A stretch of DNA of 64,000 nt from Mycobacterium sp. (GCF_029961025.1 NZ_JASBVP010000002.1:310001-374000); one strand, 5' to 3'; positions 38,281 to 54,078 are shown, counted from the first letter of the stretch. Translations and numbers: made by a program. The notes: generated by a model from the sequence alone, not told the origin.

Positions 38281-39180
38281 CTAGCGGATGGCGCCGACGA
38301 TATCCCCGGACATGGCCGCCAGTTGCGGCGCCCACGAGCCCCAGCCGTTGTCGCCGGCGGCGGGGAAGTCGAAGTGGCCGTTGTGCCCGCCGACGTTGCG
38401 GTACTGCTGGTAGAACATCCGGCTGTTTCCCATCGCCTCGCCGGCTTGGCCGATCATGGCGGCGGGATCACTGGCATCCATGCTGGTCGGGCTCCAGACC
38501 CACACCCGGGTGTTGTTCTGCGCCAGCAGCGCCGCGTGCACATACGGGTCGTGCCACTTCCATCGGCCCAGCTGCGGGGCCCCCCACATGCCATAGCTGT
38601 CGACCCCGCCGAACTGCGCCATGCCGGCGGTGATCGAACCGTTTGTGGTGGTGTTCGAGGGGTACAGGAAACCCGACAGCGATCCAGCGAAACCGAAACG
38701 GTCGGGATGGAAGGTGGCCAGCGCCATCGCGCCGTACCCGCCCTGCGAGGCCCCTACCACGGCATGACCGCCGGGAGCCAACCCCTTGTTGGCGGCCAGC
38801 CAGTCGGGCAATTCGCTGGACAGAAACGTTTCCCACTGCTTGCTGCCGTCCTGCTCCCAGTTGGTGTACATGCTGTAGGCGCCCCCCGCCGGGGCTACCA
38901 CCGAAATACCTTTTCCGGCAAGCGTGTTCATGGCATGACCCGCGGTGACCCAATTGCTGACATCCGGCCCGGCGTCAAACGCGTCCAGGAGATACACCGC
39001 GTGCGGCCCACCGGCCATGAAGCTCACCGGGATGTCGCGGCCCATCGCCGCCGACGGCACCATCAGCTGCTCCACACTCGCGGCATGAGCCGAGCCGATG
39101 CGGGTCACGGCGACACCGCCCAACCCCACCGCCAGCAGCACCGCTGAGAGCACCCGCAGGAGCATCGACAGACCCCTCAT
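38281..39180 (-). CDS. fbpD: MPT51/FbpD, antigen 85-related secreted protein
   Basis: This protein of about 299 residues has a signal peptide (LLRVLSAVLLAVGLGGVAVT...GSAHA) and an antigen-85-like alpha/beta hydrolase domain: SVEQLMVPSAAMGRDIPVSF, VYLLDAFDAGPDVSNW, APAGGAYSMYTNWEQ. MPT51 of M. tuberculosis binds fibronectin and lacks mycolyltransferase activity because its catalytic residues are not conserved. Here the nucleophile elbow reads GASQGG with a Ser where I recall GAAQGG in M. tuberculosis, while the rest is MPT51-like. ATG 39180 is chosen for the GAGG five bases upstream; an ATG at 39195 in frame is less well placed. It precedes culp6 and follows fbpA in the gene order. Confidence 0.95.
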   Translation of the reverse strand: MRGLSMLLRVLSAVLLAVGLGGVAVTRIGSAHAASVEQLMVPSAAMGRDIPVSFMAGGPHAVYLLDAFDAGPDVSNWVTAGHAMNTLAGKGISVVAPAGGAYSMYTNWEQDGSKQWETFLSSELPDWLAANKGLAPGGHAVVGASQGGYGAMALATFHPDRFGFAGSLSGFLYPSNTTTNGSITAGMAQFGGVDSYGMWGAPQLGRWKWHDPYVHAALLAQNNTRVWVWSPTSMDASDPAAMIGQAGEAMGNSRMFYQQYRNVGGHNGHFDFPAAGDNGWGSWAPQLAAMSGDIVGAIR

Positions 39181-39356
39181 GTCCACCTCACTCATCTCGG
39201 TCCACCAACCCGGCGCACACCCTGCCCCGAAGGGTAGTGAACCATAGTCCCCGCGACCAGATAGCAGAAATGGGTAACGGCGGCAACCCAGGGGGTCGCC
39301 GCCGTTGCCGGTGGCCCGCGGGAGTCCCGTCTCCCCGAAGTGCTGGTAACGGTGCG

Positions 39357-42457
<3,101 letters not shown>

Positions 42458-42483
<26 letters not shown>

Positions 42484-43372
42484 CCGCTCCTATCCAGATC
42501 AGCGCCAACAGTTGCAGCACCCGGTCTCGTAACGCGATGTCCTCGGGCTCCCCGGCCAGGCCGCCGTCGACGTCCACCGCGTACCGCAAGATCGCGATGG
42601 TGAACGGAACCATTGACACGACGAACCAAGAGCCAGAGTAGCGGTCACGCTCAAACGCCCAGAGCCCATAACACACCACCACCGCGGTCGCCGACATGGT
42701 CCAGACGAACCGCAGATAGGTACTGGTGTAGCTTTCCAGCGATTTACGGATCTTGGCGCCCGTGCGCTCGGCCAGTTGTAGTTCGGCGTAGCGCTTCCCG
42801 GCCACCATAAACAGCGATCCGAACGCCGCCATCAGCAAAAACCACTGCGATAAGTGGATGTCGGTGGCCGCGCCCCCGGCGATCGCGCGCAGCAAATACG
42901 CCGACGAGACGATGCAGATGTCGATCACCGCCTGGTGTTTCAGGCCGTAGCTGTAGGCCAGCTGCATTCCCAGGTAGACGGCCATCACCAGCGCCAGGTT
43001 CGGGGTCAGCCACCAGGAGATCACCACGGATGCCACCCCGAGCACCGCGGCCAGCGTGTAGGCCAGCCACTCGGGCACCACGCCGGCGGCGATCGGCCGG
43101 AACCGCTTGGCGGGATGCTCGCGGTCGGCCTCGACGTCGCGAACGTCATTGATGAGGTACACCGAGGAGGCCGCCAGGCAGAACGCCGCGAACGCGACAC
43201 ACACGTCGGCCAGCACCGCGACGTAGTCGTAGTGGACGTCGGCGCTCCACGCCGCCAGCGGCGCGGCCAACACCAGGACGTTCTTGATCCACTGCCGCGG
43301 CCGGACCGCTTTGACCACCCCGACGATCAGGTTCGCCGGCGGTCCGGTCACCGGCACGACGTCCTCACTCAT
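42458..43372 (-). CDS. ubiA: Decaprenyl-phosphate phosphoribosyltransferase UbiA (DPPR synthase)
   Basis: This 304-residue UbiA-superfamily membrane enzyme transfers phosphoribose from PRPP to decaprenyl phosphate, the first step to decaprenyl-phosphoarabinose, the donor for EmbA/EmbB/AftB. The motif NDVRDVEADREHPAKRFRPIA provides the metal-binding Asp residues, and a second polar loop is at SYGLKHQAVIDI. About nine helices are visible. The M. tuberculosis orthologue is Rv3806c. ATG 43372 begins MSEDVVPVTG. It lies upstream of aftB with overlap and 18 bases downstream of the PAP2 gene, so the arabinose branch genes form one leftward transcription unit with glf-glfT2. Confidence 0.95.
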
Positions 43373-43390
43373 GGGGCACCCCGTCCGTTG

Positions 43391-43943
43391 TCACCCGGCG
43401 CTCCCCCGCAGGCCGGAGCACCGGCGCGCCGCGCGGCCGCCCTCTCGCCCGTCAACCCGGGCCGTGAGGGCCGCCACCGCGGCGCCCACCGCAACACCCC
43501 CGGCGACGTCGCTGGGATAGTGCACCCCCAACAGCATCCGGGACAACGCCATCGGGGGCACCAGCACGACGGGCAGCGGTATTCCGGTGGCGCGGGCCAG
43601 CAGCATGGCCGCGGCCGTGGTCGAGGTGGCGTGCGCCGACGGGAAACTCAGCCTACTCGGCGTGTCGACATTGACCGCGAGCGCCGGATGCCGCGGCCGC
43701 TGGCGGCGCACCAGGCGCTTGATCAGCACGGCGGCAGCGTGCGCGGTGAGGGCGCCGGCACCGGCAACCAACCAGACGCGCGCCCGTTGCGGCCGGCTCA
43801 GCGCACCCAGCAGCGACACCGCCAACCAGCCGAGGCTGTGCTCGCCGAAGTGCGACAACCCGCGCGCCGCGGTCAGCACCGCGGGACGGCCGGCCAGCAC
43901 CGACTGCAGGGCGACCAATGCGGCGACTTCGCCGCGTAACGGC

Positions 43944-43951
<8 letters not shown>
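43391..43951 (-). CDS. PAP2-family membrane phosphatase (Rv3807c-like)
   Basis: This membrane phosphatase of about 186 residues carries the three acid-phosphatase motifs: KRLVRRQRPRHP, FPSAHATSTT and SRMLLGVHYPSDV. Situated between glfT2 and ubiA, it is the expected candidate to dephosphorylate decaprenylphosphoryl-5-phosphoribose; family position supports this but genetic work in mycobacteria suggests the gene is not essential. ATG 43951 (MAEPLRGEVAAL) overlaps the glfT2 stop by 8 bases. Longer frames upstream read through glfT2 sequence and have a biased Cys/Arg composition, so they are discarded. Confidence 0.9.
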
Positions 43952-47157
<3,206 letters not shown>

Positions 47158-47336
47158 TCAGCCTGGTTGACGGCGCACCCAGCACCCGTCGACCAAAGGT
47201 CGCAATTGCCTCACAATTCTGTATAGCATCATCAGTCTCATTAGTCACGCCAGTACCATCGACTTCGTAGGGTCAGGTCCTGCCGCACCGGCAGGACGGC
47301 CCGCGTTAACACCAAGTCCAGATTGAGGAGACTTCC

Positions 47337-48215
47337 GTGCCGAACCGACGCCGACGCAAGCTCTCAACAGCCCTGAGCGCGGCTGCCGCGCTGGCCATCG
47401 CGAGTCCTTGTGCCTACTTCCTTGTTTACGAATCATTGGCGGGCACGCAGCGTGAGCACCATGAGTTCGTGCCGGCCGCGGTGGCGAGCGACCTGCCCAA
47501 TGAGTTGATGACTGCATTATCGCAGGGTTTGTCCCAGTTCGGGATCAACCTGCCGCCCGTTCCGAGCCTCACGGGTACAAACTCGGGGCTGTCGCCGACG
47601 GGTGTGACACCCGTAGGCACCCCGGGCCTGACCACCCCCGGACTGACGAGCCCCGGACTCACTCCGGGCCTGACCAGTCCGGGCCTGACCACACCCGGCA
47701 CCACGGGGCCCTCGACGGTCGGCCCGGTGACGGATCCGTCGCTGACCAACCCGGCGCTGACCAACCCCGGCGCGACGACCCCCGGCCTGACCGCCCCCGG
47801 AGCGACGACCCCCGGCCTGACCAACCCCGGCGCGACGACCCCCGGCCTGACCGCCCCATCCCTGGCACCCGGGCTCACCAATCCGGCGGGTGTGGATCCG
47901 TCGCTAACCGGTCCTGGCGCGATCGCGCCCGGGCTCACCAGCCCCAACGAGGTACCGATCAGCACGCCGGTCGGATTGGACCCGGGAGCCGGGGGTACCT
48001 ACCCGATTCTCGGTGACCCATCGTTGGGCGCTGCGCCGGCACCGGCCCAGTCGGGCGGGATCATCAGCGACTTTATGAACACCGCCAACCAATTGGGCGC
48101 CAGTCAGGCCATCGACCTGATCAAGGGCGTGGTGATGCCGTCGATCATGCAAGCCGTCCACAATGCCGGCCCGGCTGCGGCGGCATCGGCCGCGGCGCCG
48201 GCCCCGGCCAGCTGA
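47337..48215 (+). CDS. erp: Exported repetitive protein Erp (PirG)
   Basis: This 292-residue surface protein has a signal peptide (ALSAAAALAIASPCAYFLVY), a conserved N-terminal part, a central repeat region of 5-residue PGLTS/PGLTN/PGATT-type units (about residues 80-205) and a conserved hydrophobic C-terminal domain (IISDFMNTANQLGASQAIDLIKGVVMPSI). Erp is needed for full growth and virulence of M. tuberculosis; repeat number varies between species. GTG 47337 follows GAGGAGA. The repeat region accounts for most length differences. A strong hairpin terminator follows at 48235-48288. Confidence 0.96.
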   Translation: MPNRRRRKLSTALSAAAALAIASPCAYFLVYESLAGTQREHHEFVPAAVASDLPNELMTALSQGLSQFGINLPPVPSLTGTNSGLSPTGVTPVGTPGLTTPGLTSPGLTPGLTSPGLTTPGTTGPSTVGPVTDPSLTNPALTNPGATTPGLTAPGATTPGLTNPGATTPGLTAPSLAPGLTNPAGVDPSLTGPGAIAPGLTSPNEVPISTPVGLDPGAGGTYPILGDPSLGAAPAPAQSGGIISDFMNTANQLGASQAIDLIKGVVMPSIMQAVHNAGPAAAASAAAPAPAS

Positions 48216-48234
48216 GCGGAGAAACGTTCACCCT

Positions 48235-48288
48235 GACGGCACCGCAGAGTCGACCCGATCCCTCGGTATGAGGCCCTGCGGTGCCGTC
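48235..48288 (+). terminator. Hairpin terminator after erp
   Basis: GACGGCACCGCAG at 48235-48247 is exactly complementary to CTGCGGTGCCGTC at 48276-48288, a 13-bp stem with a 28-base loop, 20 bases after the erp stop. There is no clear U-run, as is common in mycobacteria. The AT-rich stretch after it (48300-48365) probably carries the promoter of the amidase gene. Confidence 0.7.
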
Positions 48289-48376
48289 GACATACGTCGG
48301 TCATTGTATTTACTTTCTTCACATAAAAACCGTGTCATAACTGTTATAACAATGATCACATACGTACCATCGCCTC

Positions 48377-50002
48377 GTGCCGTCACGCCGCGCTGTGCCG
48401 ACGACTGTGCTTACCGCCGTTGTGGCGACTTTCATCGTGGTGATCTGGGCGACCGGTCCGACACCTGCGACCCGTAATCAGCCGGCCCCGGCCACCCGGC
48501 TCAGCCAGCAGCCCTTAATCGGCCTGGCCGGTGGGGTCACGGTTCGAGAAATAACCCAGCGCACGCCGTTTTCCATGGTCGCGTTGACCGGCTCAGACCT
48601 CACCGGCACGTCTGCGCGGGTGCGTGCCAAACGCGCCGACGGCTCCTGGGGTCCCTGGTATAAAGCCGAAACGTCAGCCGCGGGGCACGACGGAACGACA
48701 GGCGTTCCGCACGGCACCGATCCGGTATTCGTCGGTACCACCACTACCGTGCAGATCGCCGTCAGCCGTCCGCAGGGTGCGTCGGTGACACAGCCAGCCA
48801 CCCACGAGCCGATACCGGGGGCGGTGGCCGACTTTGACCTGGGATACCGCCCCGCAACGGCCGAAGAGCCCTTCGCGCAGAACATCTCCGCGGTCCTCAT
48901 CTCCCCGCCGCGGGCCCCGGTCGACACCCAATGGACGCCACCGACGGCGGTTGTGGCGCCGGGCCAGCCCCCGCCGGTCATCAGCCGCGCGCAATGGGGT
49001 GCCGACGAATCGATACGATGCGCAAATCCACAGTACAGCAACACTATTCGAGCTGCCGTAATCCACCACACCGCCGGCGGAAATGACTACTCCCCACAGG
49101 AATCGGCGGCGATCGTGCAGTCCATCTACGCCTACCACACCAAGACCCTGGGCTGGTGCGACATCGCGTATAACGCCTTGGTCGACAAATACGGTCAGGT
49201 GTTCGAGGGACGGGCCGGCGGGATCACCAAGGCTGTCGAAGGATCGCACACCGGTGGATTCAACCGTGACACCTGGGGCGTGGCCATGATCGGCGATTTC
49301 GACGACGCTCCCCCGACACCGATCCAGCTTCGCACCGTCGGCCGGCTGCTCGGCTGGCGGCTGGGGATTGACGGCGTCGACCCCAAGGGCAGCGTGACGC
49401 TGACCTCCGCCGGTGGCTCCTTCACCAAAGTATCGGCCGGAGCGACGATCACCCTGCCCGTTGTTTTCAGTCATCGTGACGTCGGCAATACCGACTGCCC
49501 AGGCAACGCCGCCTACTCGCTCATGGATGAAATCCGTGATATTGCAGCGCATTTCCATTATCCACTCGGTGCCGAGGAGCTGGCTGCCGCACTGCAGGGG
49601 GGCGCCATTTACCAGCGATGGCAGGCGATGGGAGGCCCGAACAGCGTGCTGGGCTCGCCGACGTCCCCGGAGTCTGTGGCTGCCGGCTCGGCGCGCTACG
49701 TCACCTTCGACAAGGGCGCGATGTACTGGTCGCCCGAGACCGGTGCCCAGCCGGTCACCGGCGCGATCTACAGCGCCTGGGCCTTGCTGGGTTATGAGCG
49801 TGGTGCGCTCGGGTTGCCGACCAGTGGGGAGATCCAAGAGCCCCAGTGGGTAAAGCAGAACTTCCAGCACGGCACCTTGAACTTCAACCGGCTCGACGGC
49901 ACGGTGACGCGCGTCATGGACGGAGTCGCACAGGAATTGCCACCGCCGTCGCCGAGCGGTCCGCCGGTGCAGCTCGAACGGTTCTCACCCCCGATCGGCT
50001 GA
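48377..50002 (+). CDS. Exported peptidoglycan amidase with PGRP domain and LGFP repeats (Rv3811-like)
   Basis: This 541-residue secreted N-acetylmuramoyl-L-alanine amidase has signal peptide VLTAVVATFIVVIWATG, then a region with beta-strand motifs, then the amidase_2/PGRP domain at about residues 200-385: VIHHTAGGNDYS, WCDIAYNALVDKYGQVFEGR and VFSHRDVGNTDCPG, giving both His and the Cys zinc ligands. Two to three LGFP-type repeats follow (GPNSVLGSPTSPE, YERGALGLPTSGE), which bind cell wall. The M. tuberculosis orthologue in this position is Rv3811 (539 residues). GTG 48377 is inferred from the compact signal peptide. Confidence 0.92.
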   Translation: MPSRRAVPTTVLTAVVATFIVVIWATGPTPATRNQPAPATRLSQQPLIGLAGGVTVREITQRTPFSMVALTGSDLTGTSARVRAKRADGSWGPWYKAETSAAGHDGTTGVPHGTDPVFVGTTTTVQIAVSRPQGASVTQPATHEPIPGAVADFDLGYRPATAEEPFAQNISAVLISPPRAPVDTQWTPPTAVVAPGQPPPVISRAQWGADESIRCANPQYSNTIRAAVIHHTAGGNDYSPQESAAIVQSIYAYHTKTLGWCDIAYNALVDKYGQVFEGRAGGITKAVEGSHTGGFNRDTWGVAMIGDFDDAPPTPIQLRTVGRLLGWRLGIDGVDPKGSVTLTSAGGSFTKVSAGATITLPVVFSHRDVGNTDCPGNAAYSLMDEIRDIAAHFHYPLGAEELAAALQGGAIYQRWQAMGGPNSVLGSPTSPESVAAGSARYVTFDKGAMYWSPETGAQPVTGAIYSAWALLGYERGALGLPTSGEIQEPQWVKQNFQHGTLNFNRLDGTVTRVMDGVAQELPPPSPSGPPVQLERFSPPIG

Positions 50003-50062
50003 CCACTACCCACCGACCGCTTTGCCCCGGCCATCCGGCACGCACCATCGGCAGGGGAGACC

Positions 50063-50878
50063 TCACAGCCACCAGCGTTCCAGCACCCGAGCCACCCCGT
50101 CGTCGGTGTTGGGGGCGGTGACCTCGTCGGCCGCGGCGATCGCGTCGGGATGCGCGTTGCCCATGGCCACGCCGTGGCCGGCCTGCAGCAACAGCGGCAC
50201 GTCGTTGGGCATATCGCCGAACGCCACCACGTCGTCGTCGGTGATCCCCAGCGGCCGGGCGATCTCCGCGACACCGGTCGCCTTGCTGACGCCCAGCGGC
50301 ACGATCTCCACCAGCCCGTTGTCGGTGGAAAAGGTGATATCGCCCTCGATACCGATGTGCTTGGCCAGTTCCGCGGCCATCTCCGCGCTGCGGGCACCGG
50401 CCTTGCGGATCAGCAACTTGACCGCGGGTGCGCTGAGCAGGTCCGCCATCGACACCTCGGTGTTATCGGGGTTCAGCCACGCGTGTTCGTAGCCCGGTGA
50501 GCTGACGAACTGCGGCGTGGCGGTGTCGTGCGCGCTGCCGCCGACTCGCTCGACCGCAAGCCCCGCCCCCGGGATCACCCGGGTAGCGACCTCCGCCAAC
50601 TCGGCCAGGGTGTCCACGTCCAGCGTCCGCACCGACACCACCCGGTCGAGCGCGGGATCGTAGATGACTGCCCCGTTGGCGCACACCGCCATCGGCGTGA
50701 ACCCCAGCGCGTCGATGACCGGACGCACCCATCGCGGTGGCCGCCCGGTGGCAAGGACGAACCGCGCACCGGCGGCGACGGCGGCGTGGATGGCGTGATG
50801 GGTGCGCGGAGTGATGCTCTCATCGTCGTTGAGCAAAGTGCCGTCCACGTCACAGGCGATGAGTGCGGGCAGCGTCAT
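50063..50878 (-). CDS. HAD-family (Cof-type) hydrolase (Rv3813c-like)
   Basis: This hydrolase of about 271 residues is of the HAD IIB (Cof/SupH) type, dephosphorylating small sugar phosphates or similar compounds. Motif I is LIACDVDGTLLND, motif II VLATGRPP, motif III the Lys of GVSKATGVAEIA, and motif IV FGDMPNDVPLL; the cap domain lies between. ATG 50878 gives the compact family N-terminus (MTLPALIACDVDG); a longer reading would run into the gene upstream. It is downstream of the acyltransferase cluster on the same strand, 61 bases after it, and convergent with the amidase gene. Substrate is unknown. Confidence 0.92.
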   Translation of the reverse strand: MTLPALIACDVDGTLLNDDESITPRTHHAIHAAVAAGARFVLATGRPPRWVRPVIDALGFTPMAVCANGAVIYDPALDRVVSVRTLDVDTLAELAEVATRVIPGAGLAVERVGGSAHDTATPQFVSSPGYEHAWLNPDNTEVSMADLLSAPAVKLLIRKAGARSAEMAAELAKHIGIEGDITFSTDNGLVEIVPLGVSKATGVAEIARPLGITDDDVVAFGDMPNDVPLLLQAGHGVAMGNAHPDAIAAADEVTAPNTDDGVARVLERWWL

Positions 50879-50939
50879 CGACTGTTCCCGGACGCGCCGC
50901 CAGCCGGGGTCGTCACGACGAGCCGTATCGGCACCGGCA

Positions 50940-51692
50940 TCACCGGCCGGCCTTGCCCCGGTTGTGCGCGCGCTCGAGCAATTCCGCCGCGCGCAGCGCC
51001 TTGGACTCATCCGGGGTCGGTGCGCTGCCGCCCAGTCGTCGCGGCACCCAGTGCGCCCCCGGGGGATGCGGATACTCCTCCTGGACCCGGTACAGCAACG
51101 AATTCATCCGTTGACGCAGCGTTGCGTTGAGTTGCTCGGGATCACCCGTGGGCGGCAGCGGCCTGCCGGCCACGACGCTGATCGGAACGTTGGCGCGGAA
51201 CAGGTTCTTCGGGTGGTCTTTGCCCCAGATCCGCTGTGCCCCCCACACAATCAACGGAACAATGGGAACCTGAGCGTCCAGCGCCATCCGCGCCGCCCCG
51301 GTCTTAAACGGCCGGAGTTCGAAGCTGCGGCTGATGGTGGCCTCCGGGTGCAGTCCGACCAGCTCGCCTTGCTTCAGCCGCTGCACCGCGGCCGCATACG
51401 CCGCGCCCCCGGCGTTGCGGTCCACCGGAATGAGCTTGATGTGCTTGATCACGTAATTGACCGGACGCACCTCTTGCATCTCCGCCTTGATCAGAAACCG
51501 GAGCCGCCGTCGCCGTCGGTACGCGGCCAGAGACGCCGGGAGCCAATCCACATAGCTGGTATGGTTGAGCGCGATCACGGCGCCGCCCCGCTCGGGGATA
51601 TTCTCCAGGCCCTCGAAGTTGATCTTGATTCCATTGGCCGCGACTATCGGCGGGACGATGATCTCCATCATGCGAAAAAAGGGCTCCGCCAT
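50940..51692 (-). CDS. PlsC-family 1-acylglycerol-phosphate acyltransferase, copy 1
   Basis: This protein of about 250 residues carries the HX4D motif NHTSYVDW, the substrate-binding GLHPEATISRS block and the VPIVPLIVWGAQRIW segment of lysophosphatidic acid acyltransferases. The tail GAHWVPRRLGGSAPTPDE is shared with its neighbours. ATG 51692 (MAEPFFR) is chosen because GGAG lies 8 bases upstream; the GTG 6 bases earlier is too close to it. It forms a leftward cluster with the next two genes (Rv3814c-Rv3816c in M. tuberculosis). It probably acylates glycerolipid intermediates; the acyl acceptor is not known. Confidence 0.92.
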   Translation of the reverse strand: MAEPFFRMMEIIVPPIVAANGIKINFEGLENIPERGGAVIALNHTSYVDWLPASLAAYRRRRRLRFLIKAEMQEVRPVNYVIKHIKLIPVDRNAGGAAYAAAVQRLKQGELVGLHPEATISRSFELRPFKTGAARMALDAQVPIVPLIVWGAQRIWGKDHPKNLFRANVPISVVAGRPLPPTGDPEQLNATLRQRMNSLLYRVQEEYPHPPGAHWVPRRLGGSAPTPDESKALRAAELLERAHNRGKAGR

Positions 51693-51877
51693 GTTCACTG
51701 CTCCTGCTGTTGTGCTGTTCCCGGTGTCCTAGCCGCTGGATGGCCGCCGGATGATCGCCAGGTGGCCCGCGGCTTCGAGCGACCCGTGAGTTCTCGCGGG
51801 TTTTGGGCTCCTTGTCCGGCTGCGCATCGGACGCCACCGCTGCCCCGGTGAGCGGCCCGTGCCGCCGGCCAGCGTTT

Positions 51878-52780
51878 TCAGGCGATCCACTTCGACCGAT
51901 CTGCGGGGTGAGAGCGGGTAAGCGCGCGCCGCTCGGCGCCGGCGTCGTCGTGTTTGGCGTTCACCACCGGCCGGGGCCGGGAAAACAACTCCTTCCGCTT
52001 ACCGTGTTGTTCCACCCACTTGCGTGCGGTCTTACTGGGTCCGGCCGGGTGGCGCGCCCGCTCGGCGCGCTCGGCGGCTTCCAGTGCCGCCGCCTCCTCG
52101 AGGGTCGGGGCACTGCCGCCCAGCCGGCGCGGCACCCAATATGCCCCCTTGGGATGCGGGTAGCTCTCCTGCGTCTCGTGCAACAGCACGGTCATCGCCT
52201 GGCGTAGCGCGCTGTGCGTGTGCTCGACGGTGTCGGCGGCAGGTATCGGCTCGCCGATGTTTACGATTACTGGAATTTTATTTCTCCCCAATGCTTTTGG
52301 ATGATCTTTTGTCCAAATTCGCTGAGTTCCCCAGACAATCAGCGGGATAATGGGCACATCGGCGTCGTGGGCCATTCGGGCCGCGCCGCTTTTGAACTCC
52401 CGCAGTTCGAAACTGCGGCTGATTGTCGACTCCGGATGCACGCCGATCAGTTCGCCCTCCCGCAGGCGTTGTACCGCAAGCACGTAGGCATCAGCTCCGG
52501 CGCTGCGATCCACCGGGATCAGCCCGGCATGTTTTATCACAAAGTTGACGAGCGGCACCTGCTGCAGTTCGGCCTTGATCAGAAACCGCAGCCGGCGGCC
52601 GCGATTGACCGCTGCGTAGGCCGCCGGCAGCCAGTCCACATAGCTGGTGTGGTTCATGGCGACCACCGCCCCGCCACGCTCCGGAATGTGCTCCTCGCCG
52701 ATGAAGGTGATCCGGGTTCCGGTGACCGCGACGGCGGCTTTGCCGAGGAATTCCAGCACACGAAAGACGGGTTCAGCCAT
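51878..52780 (-). CDS. PlsC-family 1-acylglycerol-phosphate acyltransferase, copy 2
   Basis: This protein of about 300 residues is closely similar to copy 1: NHTSYVDW, IGVHPESTISRSFEL and GAYWVPRRLGGSAPTLEE. It has a Lys/Arg-rich C-terminal tail of about 45 residues not present in copy 1 (KTARKWVEQHGKRKELFSRPR). ATG 52780 (MAEPVFR) is preceded by AAGGGGGT. The sequence around 52260-52320 is notably AT-rich (AATTTTATTTCTCC) compared with the rest of the gene, but the frame is intact. Tandem duplication with copy 1 is the simplest origin. Confidence 0.9.
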   Translation of the reverse strand: MAEPVFRVLEFLGKAAVAVTGTRITFIGEEHIPERGGAVVAMNHTSYVDWLPAAYAAVNRGRRLRFLIKAELQQVPLVNFVIKHAGLIPVDRSAGADAYVLAVQRLREGELIGVHPESTISRSFELREFKSGAARMAHDADVPIIPLIVWGTQRIWTKDHPKALGRNKIPVIVNIGEPIPAADTVEHTHSALRQAMTVLLHETQESYPHPKGAYWVPRRLGGSAPTLEEAAALEAAERAERARHPAGPSKTARKWVEQHGKRKELFSRPRPVVNAKHDDAGAERRALTRSHPADRSKWIA

Positions 52781-52799
52781 GCCCACTACCCCCTTCGTC

Positions 52800-53078
52800 T
52801 CACCCACCCGGAGCCGGCCTGTCGGGCCACGTGGGGGTCACCCTCGCTGCCAACTCCTCGGCATCCATCCGTGCCACCGCGCTTACAGTCGCACTTGACG
52901 CCGGCGCACCGCCAGCCCGTCGGCGCCGCACCCGGTCCCCACCCTCGACGGTGGGACACCGCTCCCGCACCCGGTCCAGCAACGTCGTCATCTTTGCGCG
53001 CAAATCGACAGTGACCTGGTCAATGTTACCGCGCACGGGCAATGAGGCGCCCGCCGCAACGGTGACCGGCATCCTGTT
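52800..53078 (-). pseudogene. C-terminal remnant of a fourth PlsC-type acyltransferase
   Basis: On the minus strand the residues NRMPVTVAAGASLPVRG, LRAKMTTLLDRVRE and RAGGAPASSATVS...DAEELAARV align by eye with the C-terminal ends of the neighbouring acyltransferases (IPVIVNIGEPIP, LRQAMTVLLHETQE, LGGSAPTLEEAAALEAAERAER). The HX4D and PEATISRS parts are absent, and no start with a sensible N-terminus exists upstream in the 90 bases to copy 3. The WVPRRLGG motif is degraded to RVRRRRAGG. It therefore looks like the 3-prime end of a deleted duplicate. Confidence 0.65.
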
Positions 53079-53168
53079 ACCTGGAGGTCGCCGGCGCCGC
53101 TGACAGCCCCTCGGCCATGATTTCGAGACGCGCAACACCGGCCGCCTCCCGGTTTATGCCGGTGGGGT

Positions 53169-53945
53169 TTATGCCGGTGCGCCGGGAGGGGCCGCCCGTG
53201 CGGCGCGGCGGGCCGCCCGTGCGGCCGCCTCCTGGGCATCCAGGCGTGCGGCCTCAGCCGGCGACGGGGCGCCGCCGGAAAGCCGGCGCGGCACCCAGAA
53301 CTCACCGGCAGGATGCGGCCCGTAGGCTTCCTGCACCCGCTCCAGCAAATGCTGCATCCGGGAATGTAAAAGCGTGGTGAGCTCCGGCGCCGGCAGCGTC
53401 GGTTCGATCGGCTCCCCCACCGCGACCGCGATCGGCACCTTCGGGCGAACCAGGTTCTTCGGGTGGTCTTTGGTCCAGATCCGCTGAGCGCCCCACACGA
53501 TGTGCGGCACGATCGGAACCCCGGCCGCGAGCGCCATCCGGGCGGCACCGGATTTGAGTTCTTTGATCTCGAAGCTGCGGCTGATCGTCGCCTCCGGATA
53601 GACGCCCACCAGTTCCCCGGCCTTGAGCAGCTCAACGGCCTTCTCGAACGCCGCCGCGCCGTGACCCCGATCCACCGGGATGTGGCCCATTGCGCGCATC
53701 AGCGGCCCGGTGATCTTATGGTCGAACACGTCTTGTTTGGCCATGAACCGCACCTTGCGTCCGAGGCCCTGCCGGTAGGCGGGCAATCCGGCGAAGGTGA
53801 AGTCGAAGTAGCTGGTGTGATTGATCGCGACGACCGCTCCGCCGTCGGTCGGCAGGTTCTCCACCCCGGTGATCGTGAACGTCAGACCCTGCATTCGCCA
53901 CACCAAGCGTGCCAGCCGGATGACAGTCCCGTACACCGGTTCCAC
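53169..53945 (-). CDS. PlsC-family 1-acylglycerol-phosphate acyltransferase, copy 3 (Rv3816c-like)
   Basis: This 258-residue protein has NHTSYFDF (HX4D), VGVYPEATISRSFEI, VPIVPHIVWGAQRIWTKDHPKN and EFWVPRRLSGGAPSPAE. The C-terminus is an Ala/Arg-rich tail. It is more diverged from copies 1 and 2 than they are from each other. ATG 53945 is the first gene of the leftward acyltransferase cluster; the 133 bases between it and the divergent membrane-protein gene contain the promoters. Confidence 0.92.
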   Translation of the reverse strand: MEPVYGTVIRLARLVWRMQGLTFTITGVENLPTDGGAVVAINHTSYFDFTFAGLPAYRQGLGRKVRFMAKQDVFDHKITGPLMRAMGHIPVDRGHGAAAFEKAVELLKAGELVGVYPEATISRSFEIKELKSGAARMALAAGVPIVPHIVWGAQRIWTKDHPKNLVRPKVPIAVAVGEPIEPTLPAPELTTLLHSRMQHLLERVQEAYGPHPAGEFWVPRRLSGGAPSPAEAARLDAQEAAARAARRAARAAPPGAPA

Positions 53946-54078
53946 GGTGTTCAGCGTAGTGCGAGAGGTGCCCGGCTGAGCCCTTCAGGCGCCCCAACCG
54001 TACCCGCGTAGGGTCTCGACCGGTGTTGCGCTCATCTGCTAGGCATAAACGCCGTGAGGCGCCGGGCTGTGAGCGGGT

